Part shown: positions 37,101 through 47,400 of the stretch, piece after piece
Layout of the letters: every line of letters starts with the position of its first letter
Position numbering within the stretch: position 1 is the stretch's first letter
Assembly: GCA_965644295.1 (NCBI GenBank)
Contig: CBFFRP010000065.1
Span: 62,001 to 126,000, forward strand
Direction: 5' to 3'
Length of the DNA: 64,000 nucleotides
DNA from: Paraphysomonas bandaiensis
Lineage: Eukaryota > Chrysophyceae
Made by a program: the position numbers and the translations under genes
The notes under the pieces: model-generated
The model's input: only the letters and a program-made list of their open reading frames with translations
Told to the model about the DNA's origin: nothing
Databases searched by the model: none

Positions 37101-37598
37101 TTGTTAACCTCTGACATTGTTTGTGTTTATCGTAGATTAACCCCCGTGCATCTGTCAAGCCGATCAAAATTGCAAGCGGTCAAACTTCTTACAACATACG
37201 CGACGGTAGTGTGTCAAGACTTGACTGCGGAGAGGTATTGTTTTTTAATGTAATTCTCCTGCATGAACTTATACGTTGAATAGATTGCTGATTCAAAGCA
37301 TGATCCTTCTGGTGAGGTTGGAGCTTCTACTGAAACGGACTCTGTTAAACCTGTGTCGAGAGTTGCACCTTTCAAGAGAATGGCTTCCCTGGATTTGGAG
37401 GGAGGAAGTCGAGTTCCTTTACCTTCCCAACCGACAAATGCCAACTCTTTACCGAGTTCAGATGTGAGTAGAGAGGAACAGCAAACTAAAGCGGCGACAG
37501 ACTTGAATGATATGCTTTGGCTGCATCAACAAGTGCAAGAAATATCCAGGTTAAAGTCGTCCAAAAGAAATGATACTTATGTAATAGAAGACTTGTAA
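22126..37598 (+). CDS. Giant fibrocystin/PKHD1L1-like surface protein with Ser/Pro stalk
   Basis: Seven exons: 22126-23622, 23666-23902, 23950-24223, 24275-24456, 24503-37072, 37136-37234 and 37284-37598, encoding about 5057 residues. A signal peptide is followed by IPT/TIG domains (for example SSIYPSSGSIGGGTVVRISG) and a PA14 domain at about 345-535. More IPT/TIG repeats come next, then G8 domain 1 (about 1916-2010), a parallel beta-helix region rich in His (about 2160-2480), G8 domain 2 (about 2733-2830) and a second beta-helix. A Ser/Pro/Gly stalk spans about residues 3826-4640. A transmembrane helix lies at about 4800-4826 and the cytoplasmic tail is about 230 residues. The IPT-PA14-G8-helix-G8 order matches animal PKHD1L1; the stalk does not. 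It is expected to be an exposed type I membrane protein, possibly adhesive or ciliary. One exon is 12.6 kb long. Confidence 0.92.
33932..34710 (+). repeat. Coding tandem array, 147-bp unit
   Basis: Units start at 33932, 34079, 34226, 34373 and 34520, with a partial unit from 34667. Each encodes 49 residues of PSGEPS/PTSVPT type with one Cys. The units are almost identical. The residue after Cys alternates Met, Val, Met, Val, Met, which suggests a 294-bp higher-order unit. Confidence 0.95.
34781..36090 (+). repeat. Coding tandem array, 156-bp unit
   Basis: Eight full units start at 34781, 34937, 35093, 35249, 35405, 35561, 35717 and 35873, with a partial ninth from 36029. Each encodes 52 residues (PSGAPSGEPSS..., SYVPTSSPSSEPSC...) and differs from its neighbours at only a few bases. 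It is adjacent to, but distinct from, the 147-bp array. Confidence 0.95.
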
Positions 37599-38119
37599 GC
37601 AAGCATTTCGGAGCTTTTATGTATATATTTTACTTGATATAGCGTACTAAGTACTAAGTAGTACATTGTAATGAGAGTGCGACGATACGTGCACCAGCAT
37701 TGAGCGTCAGCTTGTGCTTGAAAGTAAACAATATGTCAATTAAGAAGTGAATCATGTTTTGTTTACGGAAGTGTGTAATCTATATTCACTCTTGTTCCAT
37801 TTGCAGTCATAGATTTACGATTTACGGAAGTCGGACCTATCAATGAAGACACAAATAATAATATATATATACAATTCCTATCATATTTTTTTTGGTTTTT
37901 CAGATAGTACGCACTCCTTTTTACCCTTACTGGTGCTCCACTGGGTATGAAAATACAGCTCCCAGGCAATCCTCCACTAGGTACACTACTCAGACTTTAA
38001 ATATTCTGATCTGAAGTAGCAGATATTTGATCTATTGAGGACGTCAGGAAGGACAGAATGTAACGAGCTCAACAATGTATTATATGATTATGATATATAT
38101 AAAACACTATCTTAATATG

Positions 38120-39200
38120 TGGGAAAGTTTCGTAGAGCTTCAGGTATTGCGCTTGCTATGCTATTGCAATCAGGTTTAGCAGTACAGTTCTGGTTAGATG
38201 CGTATTATGCCGCCCTTTAGACTCGACTTCCCACCAAGACGGACAACGGGTATAATCTCCATATGAGTGCGTGACAGGACATTCACCTAGTCTCTGATTT
38301 TTTAGAGTATGGGGGTGTAGAGCATGCGATGACTCCTCGTGCCTGTCAGCCTTAGGAGTCAACACATATGTTCTACACCCCCATACTCGAAAAAAATTGA
38401 ACTGTTTTATATCTCCTCCGGAAACTTCTGTAAACGGCACAAGCGCCCTGCTGCCTGCCTTCTTCTTATGTGTGTCTTCTGAGTTCGCTGATGCAGTCCT
38501 TTGACCCAGAATATCTTGCTCGGATGATGAGTGAGTTTGAGCGCGTAACGCTCTCCTCCACGTGCAGGGCTGTTTAGAAAAACTTGCACATCAGCAGATA
38601 AATCGGACTTGATAGCTGAAGGAAGTTTCGTCCGAAATGAATCCCTAGTAATTTTCGATCTTGCGCATAGACTACTGGGGCAGGATCTCTTTAACGTAAT
38701 ATGACTAATGTTTCCTCTTCAGGTTGGAGCCAGTAAATAACATCCTTCTGTCAGGGCTCCCTTGTTGAAGTACTCAAGCCTTTTATACGATAACTCCAGT
38801 TCATCTTCTCAGTACTGATCAGTCAAATTCAATTCTCGTGCTTCGTTACTGGAGACATCTGGTTAAGTCAGTATCTTTGCGTGGTACCGCAGTCATTTCA
38901 TTTATCATAGTTCCCTGCAATACTGTCGCTCTAGTATTATGATCAACAATCTGAATTCCATTCCAAACGACGAATTCGTATCCCATATCATTTAGTCTTT
39001 TCCTGAGCGTAAGAACCGATTTATGTCCGAATACAGTTCTATGTTGCTCCAAGCATTCGCACTTCTTGTAGCAGTTACATTAATCTCAATTCCTTTCTTG
39101 GAGCCTCTGACAACTCTATCTGTGTGTGACATGTCATCAAATATATTCTGGTCATTCACCAGAACAGCATATATCAATATATGTATAGTGTACATGATCA
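38120..39200 (-). mobile_element. Decayed copia retrotransposon relic
   Basis: Broken reading frames resemble the intact element's protease-to-integrase region. On the minus strand, about 38846-39200 matches the protease/pre-integrase region (LRKRLNDMGYEFVVWNGIQIVDHN, compared with the intact element's MLRSMGYGLQLLRKPKIVEL). About 38300-38440 carries FRVWGCRTYVLTPKADRHEE, very close to the integrase tail. A further integrase piece (QFWLDAYYAAL) reads on the plus strand at about 38125-38217. Stops and frameshifts interrupt all pieces and no LTRs are recognised. The relic comes from a different, older copia lineage. Confidence 0.75.
38297..38397. repeat. Inverted repeat within the copia relic
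   Basis: The left arm (38297-38337) and right arm (38354-38397) are near-perfect reverse complements, including AGAGTATGGGGGTGTAGA against TCTACACCCCCATACTC and TGACTCC against GGAGTCA. The loop is only about 16 bases. The arms derive from the integrase-tail sequence of the relic, so part of it was duplicated in inverted orientation. Confidence 0.8.
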
Positions 39201-39702
39201 ATCAACAGAACTAGCAGCAGCATTTGGCCATAACATCTCCACTTCCCTCCGAGCACACGAGTTCCACTAATTTGAGAAATCCATAACCACCCTGCTCCGC
39301 CCCCTATACGAAGGAGGGATCAGGATTGTCAATGATAGGGGACAGAGACATCACAACTGCCCTTTTCTCCCCACCCAATCGCAGTCCCCCCATGAGACTT
39401 CACAACGCCGCCATTTCTCCTGACATGCATTCATACTGAACATACTTACCCTACTCAACTTCACCACCACCCCACGACGCCCACCCGCTCGGCGTGCCCC
39501 GTTGCGGCCTCACCCTGCCCCACATACATACGACAGATGCTTCTACCCGTTCAACCACCATCCTCCACATGCCACACATTCATCTCACTCACTACTCTTC
39601 AAACTCGCATCGACCTTACACCCTCGAGCGACCACCTCCACCGACCAGCGTTACAGGTGTGTTACCCAAAGGACGATCACCTGACTAGGTATCAACTTCG
39701 GA
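39201..39702. other. C-rich, strand-asymmetric non-coding tract
   Basis: From about 39240 to 39690 the plus strand is unusually rich in C (CCACC and CACCC runs) and poor in G, unlike the surrounding AT-rich DNA. Several short frames are open only because of this bias. No gene is recognised. Confidence 0.5.
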
Positions 39703-39742
39703 ACGGTTGCACCATGGTGCTTGCAGCAGTGCACAAGCAGTG
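39703..39742 (+). repeat. Dispersed repeat, partial copy 3
   Basis: GGTTGCACC, GGTGCTTGC and GTGCACAAGCAG match the start of the repeats at 9870 and 43143. The similarity then fades. Confidence 0.5.
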
Positions 39743-40073
39743 AGTGTTTCTCTTAGGTCTATTATTGCACCAATGTATTAAACTACAATAGTATTGTTAG
39801 ACTGTCAATAAAACTATTGTAATAGTTTGCTCCCAGAAATAAGATTTATAGCTGTTCTCCGCATGACGAAGAGGAACGTCTGTTTTATTTTCGATATCAA
39901 TACATTCAGAAATCAATGCCATGGTGAGGTTACAAGAATCCCTGCGTATCTCTATGAAGCATACACGGGTGGGAGTAAGAGGATGAGACTCACATCATCT
40001 GCACTCATTCAATATGCAGAGTGTCGTGACATCCCTTGAAATACATCACCTGCACCTGTGAGTCTGTCAGTCG

Positions 40074-40140
40074 ATACACTATACACTATACACTGTACCT
40101 ATACACTGTACCTATACACTATACACTATACACTATACGT
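40074..40140. repeat. TATACAC minisatellite
   Basis: Roughly nine imperfect copies of CTATACA/CTGTACC-type heptamers occur head to tail. Confidence 0.85.
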
Positions 40141-40671
40141 GTATATGTTGCTACTAAATCTGAAGTGTTTCCCTGTGAATCTTCAGCACTGTGCTGATAG
40201 ACTTCGATAACTTCATAAGATTGGAATCATATGAATGTAGGGGTTTATACACTGCAGTGTGTCTTGCTTGTATGGAGTAGAGTGAGAATATCCGGATATT
40301 GGGGTAAAACAGATTTTCCTACTGGTGTGTGTTGGATTTTGAGGTATAAAAATCGGGATAAAAAGTAGAAAAAACACTCAATAAAACAACAAAAAGTTTT
40401 CAGTGATGAATTTAGAAATCCTATTTTCTGGGAATATCGGGAGTTTTTATGTCATTTTTGGATGAAAAGTGGGTGTAACGGGCAAATTCCTACTGCTCTG
40501 TACAGTATACATGTATGTATATGCTCTCACATGATTCTGTTAGAGGGTATACTTGATAGTAAACTCACTCTATGACACTTGGTTGTATATTACCCTGTCT
40601 GTTATCCCTTCTCTTTCATCTCTGTTAATCGGTATGAAGAAGGGCTATATATTTCATTGTGAAGATAGTGT

Positions 40672-42563
40672 ATGACGAGCTACTGTACGTATCATTCACA
40701 GGTCGACATGCATATGGTTATAAGTGGTGATATGGGGGAAGATCTCCTTGACGCATTGATATCTAATGACCAGGATTATGCTCGATGGATCATTGGACGT
40801 GACAAGCAATGTGTGAATTGGCAAGATCCCAACACGAAGATATCTATATTGCATACTCTTGTCTATAACAACAGTTATGATTCTATAAACCTTTTGTTGT
40901 CACATGGAGCTAATCCTAATTGCAAGAATAATGTACGTGTATGTTATCATCTCCTTATGTTTGTAAGAAACGTTATGTAGAACGAGGAAACCCCACTGCA
41001 TTGGGCTATTCGCATGAACAGTCTGGCATGTGCACAAATTCTAATCGAATTCGGCGCAGATGTAAATGCTCCTGATCACTCGGGGTCCACTGCTTTACAC
41101 ATTGCTGCGTTTTACGGGATTCCGGAGATTGTACCTCTGCTATTGTCACATAACTCTAGAACTGACTGCGTTGATATCGAAGGCAAGACTGCACTGACTA
41201 TTGCCATGGAGCAGAGTGATAATGACGCATCGTTGGCTTGTGGAGTAATTATTCGACGATTTGATGATATTGTTTCCAGAACTCATTCTCAGTTATCCCG
41301 TATGGCGCCGATTCCAGATATTGGATCTCTAAGTCTTTCCCAGCAGCCCCAGGGAATGCCAAGTATCCCTGTTCCATCAAAAGTGGATGGGCCAGAGGTA
41401 CAGGAGAAAAAACGCGGCAAAGGTTTGCACACTTCCCCCTTATTGCAAAAGAGCAGTAGCAGTAAGCCATTCATCGCCGGGAGTACACTGCGAGTACAGG
41501 AGTGGTCATCCGAACAGCTAGTTAAATCTTACTCATCACCTACCCTTCGGGAAAGTGCAAGTCCTAAAAAACTACAACTTATGCGCGATAGAACGACTTC
41601 GTTACCGAGGCCGGGGCGGCAGAGCGGCGGAAAGGAACAATCATCACATCAGTCAACCGTTCAGCTCTTTGCTAGCCGTGAAACTTCTCCTAGAAAAAAG
41701 GGTCGCCAACAAGAACCCCCTCGGGACGAGTATCACTGGGCCCCTTTTTTACCTAAAGCTGCAGCAGAGTTAGATGTTATTGTGTCCGTGGAGCATTGTA
41801 ATGGTTGCCACAACCACAACTGGTCGTTGTGGCACAAAGAGGAGTGCTACTGTAAATCAGCCAACAAGAGCCTTAGAGCAGTGCTAAGTGCGATTCGGCG
41901 AAAGTTTGGTGGTCTCCGTGTATTTGCATTTACAGTTACCAAGGCGAAACGCTTAGGGGCGTTGGAGGTAGTGATTTCAGTCAAAACTCCGGCAGAGGGT
42001 AATCAGTGGGAGTCAAAGACAGTGCACTCTAAGCTCGAGACAAAGAGGTGACGAAGTATTGTTGGGAAATATTCGCCTTTAACCTTTTTTATGAAGTTGG
42101 CCAAGGCGGACTTCTATGGTTTCCTCTGCATTAAATTTCATCCATTCGGTGTTGTGCAAGCATGCCACCGAATCCCTATTACAGCTACAAGAGCAAAAGC
42201 CCATGATATTGAAATGTGGGAGTGAGGACCGATTGGATGAGGACGTTCTTCGTTATAATCAATTCGGTATTTTTTAAATTTCGTGTCGTATGTGTTGTGA
42301 CGTATTTTACAGATACTATGTATTCTCATTGGCAGGATCGCTTAAAAAGCAATAACACTGCACCCCATGGTAACACCAGCGAGTTGTATAATGAACTTCT
42401 TACTGCCGATGGAAAGTTTCTTACGTCAATTCCTCCAGCCATTTCAGAATCGAGAGAAGATTTAGAAATAAGCGCACTTAAACATTTTCTTGTATTTGAT
42501 GGGAGGTTTCGTGATGATGAAATATCGGAAGAATTTACTAGTCAATGGATATCAGGAAAATAG
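40672..42563 (+). CDS. Ankyrin-repeat protein with C-terminal thioredoxin-fold-like domain
   Basis: Four exons: 40672-40932, 40981-42047, 42097-42266 and 42313-42563, giving 582 residues. About four ankyrin repeats span residues 55-185 (NETPLHWAI, GSTALHIAAFYG, GKTALTIAM). A Ser/Lys-rich linker with SSPTL and TSPRKKGR follows. From about residue 350 a compact domain begins VSVEHCNGCHNHNWSL and ends HSKLETKSWPR. That combination of a Cys-x-x-Cys near a first strand with a SKLxT...WP ending resembles Rdx/SelW-like thioredoxin folds found in some ciliary or flagellar proteins; this is inference. The remaining residues form an unannotated C-terminal region. The first ATG of the open frame was chosen; later ATGs at 40708 and 40714 are alternatives. 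Confidence 0.85.
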
Positions 42564-44441
42564 TGATCTAGTTTGTGTAGTGTTGTATATAGTATATGTA
42601 TATTCGAAATATGTGATTCTTCCCAAACACTCACGTTTTCTTGCCAGCACAGAGACTCCTTAGCGAATCAGTAGTTTTCTACCGATCTTGGTCATTGATA
42701 ATATGCATTGACGATAGTATTCTCTTAACCTTACCAATGAAGTAGGCTTTAGCTATGTCTTGAACCCCCGCAGAGGTTCCGCTTCCATAATCAGTTATGA
42801 GGCTATTTTATGCTTTGGTGTCTCGATTGTATATGCTCAAGCTTGTCCATAATCTAGAATGTCTTGTTATTAACAATAGGCATTAAGAATCTTAGGTCTA
42901 GGACATATATAGTTAGCTAATAAGGAGGTGCCCTTGCTACTGATATATGAATTGATGAATTGATTTAACAGAAGAAGACAATGAGATACCTTACACATTG
43001 ACGATGAGTCAAGTTGTGATAAACTGATATATCGGTAAGGTATATGGATATATGGATGAAGGTCATTCCTTTGACCAGGGAAAAGTAGGTAGTATACTTG
43101 AATTTGTCTGTAGCAGTAGACACATTAATTTATAATGAAGTGATTGCACCTTGGTGCTTGCGGTGACGCACAAGCGCACAAGCAGCTTTCATAGCGTCAA
43201 ATAGTAGGATATCAGAACTAAGCACTAGTTAGTTAAAATATTTTGCTACATTCTTACACACCTATTGCTAATAATAAGATATTCACTACTATTTATATTG
43301 ATTCTTACTATGGAAGAGGAACCGCTGGTGGAGGTCAAAGACCCAGCTAAAACCTACCTCATTGGTAACGTTAAGAGAATACTGTTGGAACAGACTTTGT
43401 TCATACGTTCCTGAAGAGAAGTAATTTTGTTGAATAGTTTCAATAACCTTCTTTGTGGGTTTACAGTTTTCTGTTCAGGCGGAAACTGCAGCAGATGTCC
43501 CCTCTCAGTTCCCTTGCATGGACCAAATTACCACAATCCCGTCAATTTCTTAACATTCAATTGTAACTTATCCCTTCAGCTGATAGAGCTTGGATCTACT
43601 AACTTTTCGCATAGCTGACAGACATCTGCTGCTCTGCCCACGCTACGGCGTCATCTTAGGTAGCTCTGCTCTTCAGTCTTAGGGGTTGTGGGATGAACAT
43701 ATTGTTCAATCAACCACTATGTGTGGAGAGGTTATCAATGACTTTTCCGTTCCTCCGCAACATCCTTATCATAATTTCCGCGAACCGCAGGTGCCGCTGT
43801 GGTATGGAAATCGGTTTACTCATCAAGGTGCTCATCATATAGAGCAGTACTCCAATGCCTTTACAACACTTCACCACATCCATTGTGCTATAGTTAGCCC
43901 CCAAGAGACTAGGTGATGCATGAAATATCGTGAACAATTCATGTCATGCTTCAGAGCGTTTCTGTCGATGCTCAATGTATCTTCTAGTCATAGATATCAA
44001 GATATCCATGTACAGATATAGGCATCATTGTACAGTTACAGATCCCACTGACACTGGCTGTATGAAGGTTTTCTACGGGCTAACTACGAAATCTATACGG
44101 CCGTCTGTAATCCGTATCTGCCCGTCGAAATTGCTGTAGTTGTATACAGTGTACATCATCTCGAGTGCTTATGTATGTATATGTATGTTATTATGGGTAC
44201 ACAAATTCAAAATATGATCCATTAAATTGACCCAATAGAAGCATATGCAAGTTGAATGACTTGAAATTTAACACTCTTGAGGGAACTTATGATCATCTTT
44301 TCCACTAGTGTAACGATTGATATTTAAATGGCTCCAGTATAGCGTCATATAGAGATCTACCTGGAAGACCACTGCACTGATCTGATAGAACACACTGGTC
44401 GATACTGGGAATATAAGATGATCTCATACACACTTTTATTG
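42564..44441. other. Intergenic region with a dispersed repeat
   Basis: This holds repeat copy 2 (43143-43300). Just after it, a 34-codon open frame (43311-43415) begins MEEEPLVEVKD and has no other support. Nothing else is recognised. The last hundred bases should contain the promoter of the gene at 44442. Confidence 0.45.
43143..43300 (+). repeat. Dispersed repeat, copy 2
   Basis: About 158 bp related to 9870-10035, with small indels (for example a duplicated GCACAAGC near 43168-43182 and a missing segment after TTGCTACATT). It shares the AAGCACTAGTTAGTTAAA block exactly. Confidence 0.65.
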
Positions 44442-47400
44442 ATGAAAATATTGTTTTTTTATTGTTTTTTATGTACTGTTCAGTCTGAGTTTGTGACTAT
44501 AAGTAAGAGTTATATAGAGGTGATGCCTCATTGCTGCAGTGTATATAACTTATACTAACATATGGACATAGAATGAAAATGCCCTCTGTCTGGATGGTTC
44601 ACAGGCTTCCTACTACTTGAGACGTAACGTAAGTAGTTCTGGGTGGGTTGTATATGCCGAAGATGGCTTTATGAACTGCCTTGGGAACGATGACAATTGC
44701 AGGAAATCCATGATCCAATGGCCATATTTTTCATCATCTGATAATCATTACCACCCGCAAACTGTGGAGGCCACTGCAATATTCTCCGATGATCCAAGCA
44801 TCAGTCCATGGGCGGGCTACAACTTTTTATATCTGAACTTCTGTTCTCAGGATGGATGGCTTGGTAGGTCGGAATCTCTCGTCAATGGAGCTTATCTACG
44901 AGGGTCTACGATCTTTCAGGCCGCCCTCTCTGAGGTGCTCAATAGTACGAATCGGGATAACGCGGAGTTGGTTCTGATAGGGAGTGGTGCAGGTGCTCTG
45001 GGGATTTTCAACCACATGCGATGGATTGTCGACACTCTCGGATTCAGTGAGGGCCAGTTGAGCGTTGTTCTAGATAGCTATCTCTCCCCAATCACACAGA
45101 CCCAACCCTCAAAGGTAGGTACTGCTGAAATATTTTTTTATGTTTTCTCATATGATATAGAAATTAGTAGATATTCTACCCATTGTAGCGGAAGGTTACT
45201 CTCCTGCGTCTGAACTCTGGGTAGACGGGCAACCATGTGCACTTGTTTATGACTGTATGCAAAGCATGGGCTATATTCCGAGAGGAATCAAAACACTAAT
45301 CATTGCCTCCTCCTTTGACGCTGCTGTATTTGCGTTTCCTTCGTCCGCCTCTTCAGGTTTTTCATTTTGTCGTTTCCATATCGTGTCTTGTGTGACTTCA
45401 GTCCGCAGAAATGACCATTGAGGACAAGGATCTGGAAGGGATATCAAAACTAATTTCTCAGTATGTGACCTACTCAGGTTCTGTGGTCCAGTCTGCCACC
45501 AGTCTCTACTATGACAGAGTCTCCTCGAATATCACAGTGTTTGTCGCAGGCTGTTTGCACCATGTGTATATCACTCCTATAGACCCTTTTCGCCGAGATT
45601 TGAGATATAAAGAAGTTTCTGCGGGGCTAGGACGTTGGAAACGCTCTACAAATTTGGACAGGTTTGCTCGAGTTAACAGTGTGATAGGACCTTTTAGGTG
45701 GTTCAGAGTAAATTTTCCTGGTTCAAGCGTAGAATACGGGGCGCGTGTGAGTCCTGTTCAGTACCCCACAGGTGCCACTCTTGGGGAGATGGTAAGCATA
45801 TGGGCGCGCAGCAACACACCAGATATAGCTGGTGACCTCTGCGGCGACACCCCACAGTGTGGTGCGTTCTGTAACAATGAAGAACTCACTGCGGCCCGGG
45901 TTCCATTGAGAGAACAACTCTTTCGACGGCTGGGGTTTGCCTCGATTTCTGTTTTGGCAATTGTTCTAGTCGTGATATGTGTGCTACTCTTAACTGATGG
46001 AGTGCACCGACGTGTTGGAGAAGAAGGACTTAGTGATGACAAAGACGACCTCGTGAATACTTTTGTGGCTCAGCGGAGGGCTAAGCGGCTGCTGGAGGAG
46101 AACGATGATGATGGGACAGGAGAAATGGTCCCATCTCCTGGTGTGCAGCGTAGCAGAGGTAGTGGGATTGCTATGGCTCGCGCTGCAATGAATATCACTT
46201 TCGGGAAGAAGAGATTTGCGAGACAACAGATGACTTCAGGCTCGAGTGAGAACCAAAAGTATGCCATTTGTTGGAGTAGTAGATGAGTGTTTCTAATGCG
46301 GGTTGTGCTCAGATTGATGAACCTATTGCATCAGATGGATGGACACAGCGCGCTTTGCTGGAGTGGTCTCAAGTACCACATATCGGCGGAGGAGTCTGCA
46401 ACCATTAGCGGGAGTTGGGGGCGGCTGCGATACGGGCGTGTAACTGGTATACTGGTCGGTATTAAGCTCAAGTTACTTCATGTGTTTGATAACTTGTCTA
46501 TGCAGGGACCCTCTGGCTGTGGTGAACTGGCTTATTGTCGGTTATTGCTCGTATAACCTTGGATGCAGGGAAATCAACGCTGTTGAAGATCTTATCAGGA
46601 CGATCCAGATCGGGTGTACTCTCAGGTCCAGCATGTATATATCTCTTTTACCGTATTCTAATGAGTAGCACAGCATCCTATATAATCAAGCACTTGCTTC
46701 TTTGTAGTTTCGAACTTGTCTCAGAGACGGTATCCGATGTGCCCCCTTATTACCACTATCATTTGACGCTTTATGTGAAAAGGGTATGGGCATCTCCCTT
46801 GTGCATAGAGACGGAGAGGGCACACTTGTTCCGCATATGACAACTGAAGACAATCTGTTCTACAGAGCCTCTTTATTTGCATCTTTGCGGAGTTCTGCAG
46901 AAACTATTCACAAACATGTTGATGCTATTCTGGAAAGATGTGGACTTTTCTCTCGCAAGTACACCCAGGTGATGATTACATGAGTTCATTATGTTGGCTC
47001 TGCACAACTGATGCGCTTGATTAGGTTTCAAAGCTGACAGACGGGCAACGAATCCGGCTTCTAATTGGTAATAGTATGGAGTTCTAAAATATATTGGTAA
47101 TATATACATGACAGGAATGGAGTTAATTGCTAACGACTCAATTTTGTTTTTGGTAAACTACACTTGATGGTATACTTTATGTTCTTATGACAATGATAAC
47201 TGTAGGACGACCCTACAAGAGGATTGGATGCATCATCATCACTGGAAGGTACACACCACCGTGACATGTTCATAGACTTGAGTAGATTATCTAATCGTGT
47301 ACAGTGATGACAGTGGTGCAGAACGAAGCGATGATACAGGGAAAGTGCATCGTGGTGGCCATGCATCAACCTAGAAACGAGTTATTTGAACTTCTTGATG

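Noticed and set aside
43311-43415. 34-codon frame starting MEEEPLVEVKD after the dispersed repeat
   Set aside because: Too short and unsupported by splice signals or homology I can recognise.
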